In this document: one piece after another, positions 34,904-42,666 of the stretch | How the letters are laid out: every line of letters starts with the position of its first letter | Position numbering within the stretch: the stretch's first letter is position 1 | From: Ornithinibacter sp. | GTDB taxonomy: Bacteria > Actinomycetota > Actinomycetes > Actinomycetales > Dermatophilaceae | NCBI GenBank assembly: GCA_029266735.1 | Contig: JAQSWG010000015.1 | Location: 57,182-121,181, forward strand | Length of the DNA stretch: 64,000 bases | Direction: 5' to 3' | Translations under genes and position numbers: made by a program | The notes under the pieces: generated by a model | Told to the model about the DNA's origin: nothing | Database searches by the model: none | Seen by the model: only the letters and a program-made list of their open reading frames with translations

Positions 34904-36433
34904 TCAGGCCGCCTCGGCGTCGGGCCCGAGCGCGGCTGCCGGTGGGAGCGCGGTTCTTGGCCCGGCCGGCCATGACCTCGGATCCGGCCCCAGGACAGCG
35001 AGCATCGGCACCTGCTCGGCACACCACGGCGAGACGGTGCGGGCTCCCTCCAGCACGTCGGCGCTGAAGTCGGTCCAGGGAACCCATTCCGCGCCGTCGA
35101 CCTCCTCCGGATCCGGGCTGATGGACGCGTCGTCGACCCAGGCGACGAACACCGGGCACCGCTCGTGCTCCACGACGCCGTTCATCACGGCGCGGTAGCC
35201 AAAGCCCGGCAGGACGAGGCGCAGGTCGCGGAGGTCGACGCCGAGCTCGCTTCTGGCCCGTCGACGCACGGCAACCGCGAGGTCCTCACCGGGCAGGGGG
35301 TGCCCGCAGACGGTGTTCGTCACCACCCCGGGGAAGCTGGGCTTGCTCGTGGCCCGGGTCGTGACGAGGAGGCGTCCCTCCGGGTCCATGACGTAGCAGG
35401 AGAACGCCAGGTGCAAGGGGGTGTCGTCGTGGTGGATCGCCGACTTCCGAGCCTCACCCACCGGGGCTCCTGCCTCGTCGAGCAGGACCACCGGGTCGTC
35501 GGACACCCAGGCACCGTTCGACGGCTGGCGAGCGGCTCGGTCCGCCCGGACGAGACGCATGGGCTCGCGTGACGCGACCATCCGCACCGCGAGTGCGGCC
35601 TTGAGCGGGGTGGGGACGCGTGCCCGGGAGCCGAAGACGTCGTAGTCCGCCGCCTCGATCCGCTCGAGGATGCGGGCGTAGAGGACTCGCGCGGTCGCGA
35701 CGCACCGGCGTGACGCGCCGGGAAGAGCGGGGATGCCGTCGTCCGCCTCGCGGTAGAGCCTCCGGTTGCGCTCGATCTCGAAGGCCATGAGGGCGCGCCA
35801 CTCAGGGGTCACCCTTCGCTGCTGAGGGTCGGCGCCGAACCGCCGGATGTCCTCCTGCGGCACGTAGACCCGGCCCCGGTCGAGGTCCTCACCCACGTCC
35901 CGGAGGAAGTTCGTCAGCTGGAAGGCGAGTCCGAGCGACCGCGCCGGCGCGACGGCATCCGTGCCGGGTCGCAGCACGGGAAGCATCATCTCGCCGATGA
36001 CGGCGGCGCTGCCGTCCATGTAGCGGAGCAGGTCTCCCCAGCTCTCGTAGGTCCGCCGTGTGAGGTCGGTGCGCATGGCGCCGAAGAAGCGGGAGAAGCA
36101 CTCCTCCTCGATGCCGCACTCGCGCACGGTGGTGACGACGGCGGCCATGATCGGGTCCGCCGACCCGCCGGCCGCGAGGGCATCCCAGAAGGACTGCTCG
36201 AAGGCGTCGAGGGCGGCGGCTGTGTCACGGCCGGGATCCGGCCCGGCGAGGTCCACGATGTCGTCGGCGAGTCGGGCGAGCGTGTAGACGGCGTGCACGT
36301 GTCGGCGTGACGCGGCCGGGAGCAGTCGCGCACCCCAGTAGTACGTCGTGCCGTGCTGGCGGGTGATCGCTGCGCACCGGGCATAGCCCAGGGCGAGCAC
36401 CTCCGGGGAGGCGACCGGGGCGGGTGGGCTCAC
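34904..36433 (-). CDS. crtB: Phytoene synthase - isopentenyl-diphosphate isomerase fusion (CrtB-Idi)
   Basis: One uninterrupted 509-residue frame. Residues ~10-300 are a phytoene synthase with both Asp-rich motifs (DDIVD 57-61, RDVGED with Asp179 and Asp183, then LDRGRVYVPQED). Residues ~312-480 are a complete type I IPP isomerase (Nudix-like): metal His334 and His341 in HHDDTPLHLAF, catalytic Cys376 in TNTVCGHP with His378, and catalytic/metal Glu422 and Glu424 in VEHERCPVF. The linker is short (about 300-312). A GTG at codon 310 (base 35506) could start Idi alone, but no good ribosome site is seen. Start GTG 36433 overlaps crtI (GTGA). Confidence 0.93.
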   Translation of the reverse strand: MSPPAPVASPEVLALGYARCAAITRQHGTTYYWGARLLPAASRRHVHAVYTLARLADDIVDLAGPDPGRDTAAALDAFEQSFWDALAAGGSADPIMAAVVTTVRECGIEEECFSRFFGAMRTDLTRRTYESWGDLLRYMDGSAAVIGEMMLPVLRPGTDAVAPARSLGLAFQLTNFLRDVGEDLDRGRVYVPQEDIRRFGADPQQRRVTPEWRALMAFEIERNRRLYREADDGIPALPGASRRCVATARVLYARILERIEAADYDVFGSRARVPTPLKAALAVRMVASREPMRLVRADRAARQPSNGAWVSDDPVVLLDEAGAPVGEARKSAIHHDDTPLHLAFSCYVMDPEGRLLVTTRATSKPSFPGVVTNTVCGHPLPGEDLAVAVRRRARSELGVDLRDLRLVLPGFGYRAVMNGVVEHERCPVFVAWVDDASISPDPEEVDGAEWVPWTDFSADVLEGARTVSPWCAEQVPMLAVLGPDPRSWPAGPRTALPPAAALGPDAEAA

Positions 36434-37929
36434 CGGACCACCGTACGCGGCACCGGCCGCGCGTCGCGGGCGTACTCCTGGACCCGCTGGGCGGCGAGCT
36501 TCCCGCTCACGAGGACCATGGGGATGCCGACGCCCGGCTGGGTGCCCGAGCCGGCGAACACCAGCCCGGGCACCCGGCGGTCCACGTTCGACGGCCGGAA
36601 GGGCCCTGACTGGAGGAAGGTGTGCGCGAGGGCGAAGGGCGTGCCGAGGTGCAGGCCCTGGGCCTGCCAGTCCTCGGGGGTCACGAGCAGCTCCTCCCGG
36701 ATGTCCGTCGGGTAGCCGCCCGCCTCGAGGAAGGTGTGCAGCCGCTCCCGCATGGGCCCCGACTCGCGCCGCCAGTCGATGCCGGCGCCCGTGTGGGGAA
36801 CCGGCTCGAGGACGTAGAGCGCGGTGGATCCGGGCGGGGCGGCGGTGGGGTCGGACACGGTGGGGACGGTGACGAGCCGCGACGGGTCGGGCATGAGCTC
36901 ACCGCGGTCGATGATCGCGTCGAAGGAGCCGTCCCAGTCGTCGCCGAAGTGGATGTTGTGGTGGCGGACGTGGGGTTCCGGCGTCCCCGATGCCCCCACG
37001 TGCCACACGACCGCCGACGGTGAGAAGGCGCCGTTGCGCGCGACCCGCGGGGCGGTCACGCCGGGCAGCATCCGGTCGTAGGCGACGGGAAGGTCGACGG
37101 TGCACACGACGGCATCGGCGTGGAGCTGGTCACCGTCGACGAGGGCCACACCGGCGACGGCCCCGTCGGAGCGCCGGAGGATCTCGCCGACCTCGACGCC
37201 GAGGTGGATCGGCACCCCGGCGTCCGTGAGCGCCTGGGCCATCGCCCGGGGGACCGCGTGCATCCCGCCCTCGGGGTAGAACACGCCCCGCACGGTGTCC
37301 ATGTAGGTGATGACCGCAAGGACGGCGCGAGCCCTGGCCGGTGCGATGCCGGCGTACAGGGCCTGGAAGCTGAAGATCCGGGTCAGCCGGTCGTCGGTGA
37401 AGAAGCGGTCGACGGCCGGGCCGAGCGCACCGAGACCACCGAGCCGGAGCAGCCTGAGAGCGGTGGCCGGCGAGCGCAGGAGGTCGAGCGGGGAGGAGTA
37501 GTTGGCATCGACGAAGGTGTCGAACTCCGTCTCGTAGAGGTCCTCGAGCCAGCCGAGGAAGCGGTCGAACCCGGCTGCATCGGCGTCGCCGACCGTGGTG
37601 CGGATCTCCTCGCGCAGGTCCGCCATGTCGGCGCGGATGTGGAGCTCGCTGCCGTCGGAGTACACCGCCCGGTATGCCGGGTCCAGTCGCTGCATCCGGA
37701 TCAGCTGGTCGGGGTCCCCGCCCACCGCGCGGATCGGGTCGTGGAGCAGCTCGGGCATCGTCATGACGACCGGGCCGGGATCGAGGCGGAAGTCCCCGAG
37801 GCGGAGCAGTCCTGCCCTGCCACCGACCACGGACTCGCGCTCGAGGACCGTGACGTCGTGCCCGGCGCCGGCGAGGTGGCATGCGGCGGCCAGGCCGGAG
37901 AGCCCGGCGCCCACGACGACCACCCTCAT
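36430..37929 (-). CDS. crtI: Phytoene desaturase (CrtI)
   Basis: 499 residues. FAD motif VVVVGAGLSGLAAACHLAGAGHDVTVLERESVVGGRAG at the N-terminus, AGIAPARARAVLAVITYMDTVRGVFYPEGGMHAVPRAMA in the middle, and GLVFAGSGTQPGVGIPMVLVSGKLAA at the C-terminus, all CrtI hallmarks. It makes four desaturations from phytoene to lycopene in bacteria of this type. ATG 37929 overlaps crtE by ATGA. Confidence 0.95.
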   Translation of the reverse strand: MRVVVVGAGLSGLAAACHLAGAGHDVTVLERESVVGGRAGLLRLGDFRLDPGPVVMTMPELLHDPIRAVGGDPDQLIRMQRLDPAYRAVYSDGSELHIRADMADLREEIRTTVGDADAAGFDRFLGWLEDLYETEFDTFVDANYSSPLDLLRSPATALRLLRLGGLGALGPAVDRFFTDDRLTRIFSFQALYAGIAPARARAVLAVITYMDTVRGVFYPEGGMHAVPRAMAQALTDAGVPIHLGVEVGEILRRSDGAVAGVALVDGDQLHADAVVCTVDLPVAYDRMLPGVTAPRVARNGAFSPSAVVWHVGASGTPEPHVRHHNIHFGDDWDGSFDAIIDRGELMPDPSRLVTVPTVSDPTAAPPGSTALYVLEPVPHTGAGIDWRRESGPMRERLHTFLEAGGYPTDIREELLVTPEDWQAQGLHLGTPFALAHTFLQSGPFRPSNVDRRVPGLVFAGSGTQPGVGIPMVLVSGKLAAQRVQEYARDARPVPRTVVR

Positions 37930-39053
37930 GCAGACCGCCAGGCGATGGCGTCGGCGAGGTCGCGCAGGGCCGCGTCGGCACGGGGCTCGACCGCGAGCTC
38001 GTCGAGGGCGCGGTGAGCGCGGGCCACGAGGTCGGTCACCGTGCACTCCGCGCGCTCCCGCACTCCGGCGTCGGCCATGGCCTGCTGGAGGGCCTGGACG
38101 CCGTCGTCGTCCAAGGTGCCGGCATCGCACGCGGAGAGGAGCGGTCGTGCTCGCTGGGGGAGCAGCTCGGCGGCCCAGGCGAGCAGCGCCGTGGGCTTGC
38201 CGGAGCGCAGGTCGTCGCCGGCGGGCTTGCCGGTGCGCGCCGGGTCACCCCACACGCCGAGGACGTCGTCACGCACGGCGAAGGCGTCGCCGACGAGGTC
38301 CCCCCAGGCGACGAGCCCGCGGACGAGATCGCTGTCCGCGCCCGCCACGAGTGCGCCCAGCTGGAGCGGCCGGGTGATCGTGTAGCGCCCGCTCTTGAAC
38401 CGGGCGATCCTGTGGGAGGTCGGCAGGTCGCGGCGGCGGCCCGCCGTGTGGGTGACGTCGAGCAGCTGGCCCTCGACGAGCTCGACCGCCATGAGGCGCC
38501 AGGCAGCCCGGACCGGCGGCGGTGCGGGTGCGACGAGCAGCGTGGCCTCGCTGAGGGCGAGGTCGGAGACGAGGGTGGCGACGCTGTCCCCGAAGAGGGA
38601 GGGGTCCCCCAGCCCCGCTGCCCTGCGGTGTCGCTCGCTGGACACGACGTGGAGAGTGGGCCTGCCCCGACGGGAGTCCGAGCGGTCCATGACGTCGTCC
38701 TGGATGAGGGCGAAGAGGTGCAGGAGCTCGAGGGCCCCGGCGATGCGCACGAGGTGCGGGTGCGTCTCGCGCCCTCCACCGGCGAGAGCCCAGCCCCAAT
38801 GGGCCAGGACCGGCCGCAGGCGCTTCCCGTGGTTCCGGGTGCGCTCGGCGAGCTCGCGAACGAGGTCGACGCCGAGGGGTCCGGGCTCCGGGTCGCTGCC
38901 GGACGGGAATCCGTCGACGGCGGCCCGAACGAGGGCGTCCGACAGCTCGACGAAGGTCGTCTCCAGCAGCACGTCGGCCTCGGCGAGCGTGTCCTCGGGT
39001 GACGTCACCCGACGTCGGGCGTTGAGCGGCGGCGAGGTCACCTCGGTACTCAT
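37926..39053 (-). CDS. crtE: Geranylgeranyl diphosphate synthase (CrtE)
   Basis: 375 residues. GKRLRPVLAHW, first Asp-rich motif LIQDDVMDRSDSRRGRPTLH, FKSGRYTITRPLQLGA, and second Asp-rich motif DAFAVRDDVLGVWGDPARTGKPAGDDLRSGKPT are all present. As first gene of the crt operon it builds C20 GGPP for the fusion enzyme. ATG 39053 has AAGGCGG upstream, while an upstream in-frame extension is not conserved. Divergent from the broken amine oxidase gene. Confidence 0.94.
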   Translation of the reverse strand: MSTEVTSPPLNARRRVTSPEDTLAEADVLLETTFVELSDALVRAAVDGFPSGSDPEPGPLGVDLVRELAERTRNHGKRLRPVLAHWGWALAGGGRETHPHLVRIAGALELLHLFALIQDDVMDRSDSRRGRPTLHVVSSERHRRAAGLGDPSLFGDSVATLVSDLALSEATLLVAPAPPPVRAAWRLMAVELVEGQLLDVTHTAGRRRDLPTSHRIARFKSGRYTITRPLQLGALVAGADSDLVRGLVAWGDLVGDAFAVRDDVLGVWGDPARTGKPAGDDLRSGKPTALLAWAAELLPQRARPLLSACDAGTLDDDGVQALQQAMADAGVRERAECTVTDLVARAHRALDELAVEPRADAALRDLADAIAWRSA

Positions 39054-39154
39054 CGACACAACCGCCTTGCCCCGTTCGTTCGTGGGCCTCGATTCAACCA
39101 GAGGCCCGGTCGGTGGGTACGAGCGTAGGACCTGCCGATCAGGCACGGGCAACA

Positions 39155-39169
39155 TTAGACAAAGTCTCG
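39155..39169. promoter_or_regulatory. Palindrome in the crtE / amine-oxidase divergent promoter region
   Basis: TTAGACAAAGTCTCG contains AGAC-AAA-GTCT and a near-complete TTAGAC/GTCTAA dyad. It is about 100 bases upstream of crtE and 30 upstream of the rightward gene, in a 146-base divergent gap that is AT-richer than its surroundings. It may be an operator of a carotenoid regulator such as a MarR protein, which is common for crt operons, but none is encoded here. Confidence 0.35.
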
Positions 39170-39199
39170 TCGAGCGGGCGGCGCGCATAGGGTCGCGGA

Positions 39200-40343
39200 G
39201 TGGACTGTGACGTCGTCGTCGTGGGTGCCGGCCTCGCTGGACTGCGCTGCGCCCGACGCCTCGCGGAGGGCGGCCGGTCGGTCGTGCTGGTCGAGGCGGA
39301 GGACGCCGTCGGCGGCCGCCAACGCACCGAGGAGGTCGACGGCTTCCTGCTCGACCGCGGCTTCCAGGTGCTCAATCCGGCATATCCGGCGGTTCGCCGC
39401 TGGGTCGATCTCCAGGCGCTCGACCTGCGCACCTTCGGGGCGGGGGTGCTCGTCCGCCGCGCAGGCGGGCTCGTTGAGGTGGCGCACCCCCTGCGCCACC
39501 CGTCCGGGGCGTGGGCGACGCTCCGCAGCGGCCTCATCGGGCCGCGGGCGGTGCTCGCCCTGGCCCGGTGGGCAGGGCCGGCGGTCGCTGCGCCTCGCCG
39601 TGTCGTCCGCGGTCCCGACCGTCCGCGTCGGGACGGACTCGACCGTGTCGGACTGCGGGGGCCGTTGCGCACCGAGGTGCTGGAGCCGTTCCTCGCCGGC
39701 GTCCTCGCCGAGGAGGGTGGCGAGACCTCCGACGCCTTCACCCGGCTCCTGGTGCGGATGTTCGGTCGAGCTGGCAGGCGGCGCGCGGGTGAGCGGTCGC
39801 GCGGTGGTCGTCGCCGTCGGGCCGGAGGCAGTGAGCAGTCTCGTGGACCAGCCCACCCCGCGCACCAAGGGACTGCAGACGTGGTGGTTCGCGGCCGATG
39901 AGCCTCCGACGCGGTCGACCATGCTCGCCGTCGACGGCCGACGCAGCGGCCCCCTGCTCAACACCGTGGTCCTGACGAACACGGTGCCCGGCCTCGCTCC
40001 GCCGGGCCGACACCTCGTGCAGGTGACGTGCCTCCTGCCGGGCGTCCACGACGATGGTGGCCCGAGCAGTGCGGGGGGCGTGGCGGCGCGCGAGGCGGAG
40101 GTGCGGCGCCAGGCCGGCGAGGTGTTCGACGCGGACACCCGTCGGTGGGAGCTCGTCCGGCGCCACGACATCCGGCACGCCCTCCCGGAGCAGCCCGCGC
40201 CCCTGCGCACGACGTCACCTGCTCGGGTCGCCGACGGTGTCTACGTCTGCGGCGACCACCGCGACACCGCCTCGATCCAGGGTGCGCTCGTCTCCGGCAA
40301 CCGGGTGGCCGAGGCCGTTCTCGCCGACCTCGTGGCCACCTGA
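39200..40343 (+). pseudogene. NAD(P)/FAD-dependent amine-oxidase-like protein, internally deleted
   Basis: The first frame (GTG 39200) runs CDVVVVGAGLAGLRCARRLAEGGR to ETSDAFTRLLVRMF and then turns to Arg-rich nonsense. A second frame takes up near 39767 with VELAGGARVSGRAVVVAVGPE, ending VYVCGDHRDTASIQGALVSGNRVAEAVLADL. Both ends match one flavin oxidoreductase, but roughly 45-60 residues normally expected between them are missing and the frame changes. A deletion near 39765 explains both. It is divergent from crtE, so it may have been a carotenoid-related gene. Confidence 0.8.
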
Positions 40344-40358
40344 CTCCGCCGGCAGAGG

Positions 40359-40709
40359 TCAGCCGAGCTCGTCGGCGAGAAGGGGGATGGCGGCATACCC
40401 CACCGGCGCAGGAACGGCCTCTCCTGCCTGACGCTCGAGGTCCTCCAGTGGGCGCGGGTTCCCCTTGTCGGCGCTGAGCTCCACGACCAGACCGATGACC
40501 GCCGGTCGTGACGACGACGCCGCGCTCAGCGGGACCAGCCGGTCGAGCGCCGGCAGCACCTGGTCGAGGCTTCCCACAGCGACGACCACAGGCTCACCCC
40601 GGTAGTCCGTCCACGCGAGCCGTCCACCGCCGAGTGCGTCGACGCTGAAGTCGGGGACGTGGGTGTTGTCCAGCGTCTCACTCCTCGACCGGGTGCTCGA
40701 CGATGTCAC
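40359..40709 (-). CDS. Small thioredoxin-fold (redoxin-like) protein without CxxC
   Basis: 116 residues from GTG 40709, overlapping the end of the lipoprotein frame by about 30 bases. VPDFSVDALGGGRLAWTDYRGEPVVVAVGS resembles the start of AhpC/TlpA redoxin domains, but there are no cysteines at the active-site position. The protein stops soon after VPLGYAAIP-like VPAPVGYAAIPLLADELG, shorter than the family's ~180 residues, so a C-terminal truncation is possible. Its function is unknown. Confidence 0.5.
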   Translation of the reverse strand: MTSSSTRSRSETLDNTHVPDFSVDALGGGRLAWTDYRGEPVVVAVGSLDQVLPALDRLVPLSAASSSRPAVIGLVVELSADKGNPRPLEDLERQAGEAVPAPVGYAAIPLLADELG

Positions 40710-41318
40710 CGGGAGTCGACCCGCACGTCGCGTCCACCCAGGCGGCGAGGTCCGGAACCGGTGGCGGGAGGGAGCGCGCGGGGCCGTCTGCCCCGATGGC
40801 CCGGAGCCCGGACAGGAGCTCGAGGCCGTCCACGGCGCTCCCGGTGGCCTCCCCGACGGGGAGGACGCTCACGAGGACGTCCCCCGTGAAGAGGGTCAGC
40901 TCCCCACTGACGCTGGCGGCAGGGACGCCCAGTTGCGGCTCGAGCCGCTGACACGTGATGCCGGTGACATCGGCCCGCCATGCATGGGTGCTGACGCTCA
41001 GGGGGTCCGCGTACCCGCCGTCCTCGAACATCCCGACCTCACACCGACCGTAGGACGCCCAGAACTGGAAGTCCGGCCCGTTCTCGGTCACCCTGTCGAC
41101 GTTGGTGAGGGCGAGACCGTTCGCCTCGGGTCCCAGGTAGTAGCCGGCGCGGCCCTCCTCCTGCAGCTCTTCGGCCACCGACGCCACGGCGTCGTTCCCG
41201 ACGTAGTCGCCGGGGGAGGGGCCACCGCTGGCACATGCTCCGAGGAGGCCGAGGACGACGACGACCCCGAGGCGACCAGCAGACCGCGGACCCGCGTGGT
41301 GGCTGTGCCCGACGCCAT
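40678..41318 (-). pseudogene. Lipoprotein of unknown function, frameshifted in its signal peptide
   Basis: ATG 41318, with GAGGG upstream, opens MASGTATTRVRGLLVA but then runs into Ser-rich nonsense. Another frame begins around 41270 with GVVVVLGLLGACASGG (the hydrophobic segment and lipobox LGAC) and continues about 190 residues to VEHPVEE at 40678. That frame has no start codon of its own near the signal. One indel near 41250-41285 would restore a normal lipoprotein. The mature part (GYYLGPEANGLALTNVDR, TGITCQRLEP) has no family I recognise. Confidence 0.7.
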
Positions 41319-41514
41319 GGTGGCCCTCGATCCTCGACGCCCCAGTCTGCGCGCCCTCCCGGCACCGCGGAAAGGCTCGGTCGGGCGCCCCAGGTCGACG
41401 GAACGTTGGACAGGCCCCACGACCCCTCGATGGGCTGCACGCAAGGCCCTGTCCGGCATCCGCGGTCGTTAACGTCGATGGCCCGAACGGCACGAGCTGA
41501 TGCGAAGGAGCACC

Positions 41515-42000
41515 ATGTCTCACCACGAGAACGGCGCCGACCACGTCCACGACCTCATCAAGGACCAGCGGACAGCGATCCTCACCACCGTGCACGACGA
41601 GAGCGGGAAGCTCACGGCCCGGCCCATGGCGTGCCAGCAGGCCGACCTCGACGGAACGCTGTGGTTCCTCGCCTTCGTCGACTCGGAGAAGACCTGGGAG
41701 ATCCGCCGTCGGCCCGACGTCAACGTCGCGTTCACCGAGGAGGGCAAGTGGGTCTCGATCTCCGGGAGCGCCGAGGTCCTGCGCGACCCGGCGAAGGCAC
41801 GCGAGCTGTGGAACGACTTCGCCGAGGCCTGGTTCCAGTGCGAGCCCGAGGACCCCAGGGTGGCGGTCATCCGGGTCGACGGGGAGAGCGCGGAGTACTG
41901 GGACAGCCCGGGCAAGGTCGGCCAGATCGTCGGCGTGCTCACGGCGAAGGTCACCGGCGCCCGCCCCGACGACGGAGAGAACGAGACGGTGCGGCTCTGA
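41515..42000 (+). CDS. General stress protein, pyridoxamine 5'-phosphate oxidase-like (split barrel)
   Basis: 161 residues. ATG 41515 is preferred to 41500 because GAAGGAG precedes it. KDQRTAILTTVHDESGKLTARPMACQQADLDGTLWFLAF, INVAFTEEG-like VNVAFTEEGKWVSISGSAEVLRD, and ESAEYWDSPGKVGQIVGVLTA fit the bacterial general stress FMN/F420-binding split-barrel group. It probably binds a flavin. The partner is unknown. Confidence 0.88.
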   Translation: MSHHENGADHVHDLIKDQRTAILTTVHDESGKLTARPMACQQADLDGTLWFLAFVDSEKTWEIRRRPDVNVAFTEEGKWVSISGSAEVLRDPAKARELWNDFAEAWFQCEPEDPRVAVIRVDGESAEYWDSPGKVGQIVGVLTAKVTGARPDDGENETVRL

Positions 42001-42228
42001 GGCCTCCTGCGGTTGCGGGACCGCCGCCGGGCATCGCTCGGTGGACGTGTCAGGACCCGGGCGGCGTCCGGTGCGGAATTCCGAGCCCTCCCGACCCGGA
42101 GTAGGGACGACTCCGCCCAAGGTGGCCGTCCGCTCCGACTCCCGGTGTCGGCGCTCCGGCGTAGCGTCCGGGGATGACGGGCGACCACCGCGCCCGCCGT
42201 GGCACACGACCGGTTCGAGGAGACGACG

Positions 42229-42666
42229 ATGGCATCACGGCTCAACCCCTACCTCACCTTCCCGGGCACCGCGCGGGACGCGATGACCTTCTACCACCAG
42301 GTCCTCGGGGGTGACCTCACCATGAACACCTTCGGGGAGTACGGCCAGGAGGGTGAGGGCTCGGACGGCATCATGCACGCCCAGCTCGAGACCCCGGACG
42401 GGTTCGTCCTCATGGCCTCCGACACGGCGCCCGGGCAGGGCGAGGGATTCACGCCCGGCAGCAACATGTCGGTCAGCCTGAGCGGCGACGACGAGTCGCT
42501 GCGTCGCTACTGGGAGGGCCTCTGCGAGGGTGCGACGGTGACGATGCAGCTCGAGAAGCAGATGTGGGGCGACGAGTTCGGCATGCTCACCGACCGGTTC
42601 GGCATCCCGTGGATGGTCAACATCGGGTCCGTGTCGGCGGAGCCGCAGGGCTCAGCCGGCGCCTGA
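42229..42666 (+). CDS. VOC family protein, PhnB-like
   Basis: 145 residues. ATG 42229 follows GAGGAG with good spacing. SRLNPYLTFPGTARDAMTFYHQVLGGDLTMNTFGEYG, the GIMHAQLETPDGFVLMASD strand and DRFGIPWMVNIG at the end are typical of PhnB-like VOC proteins. The last 15 bases overlap the 3' end of the convergent wax synthase gene. Substrate unknown. Confidence 0.9.
   Translation: MASRLNPYLTFPGTARDAMTFYHQVLGGDLTMNTFGEYGQEGEGSDGIMHAQLETPDGFVLMASDTAPGQGEGFTPGSNMSVSLSGDDESLRRYWEGLCEGATVTMQLEKQMWGDEFGMLTDRFGIPWMVNIGSVSAEPQGSAGA

Noticed and set aside
34904..36433. Separate crtB and idi genes
   Set aside because: No stop codon lies between the two domains, and no ribosome site precedes the internal GTG at 35506.
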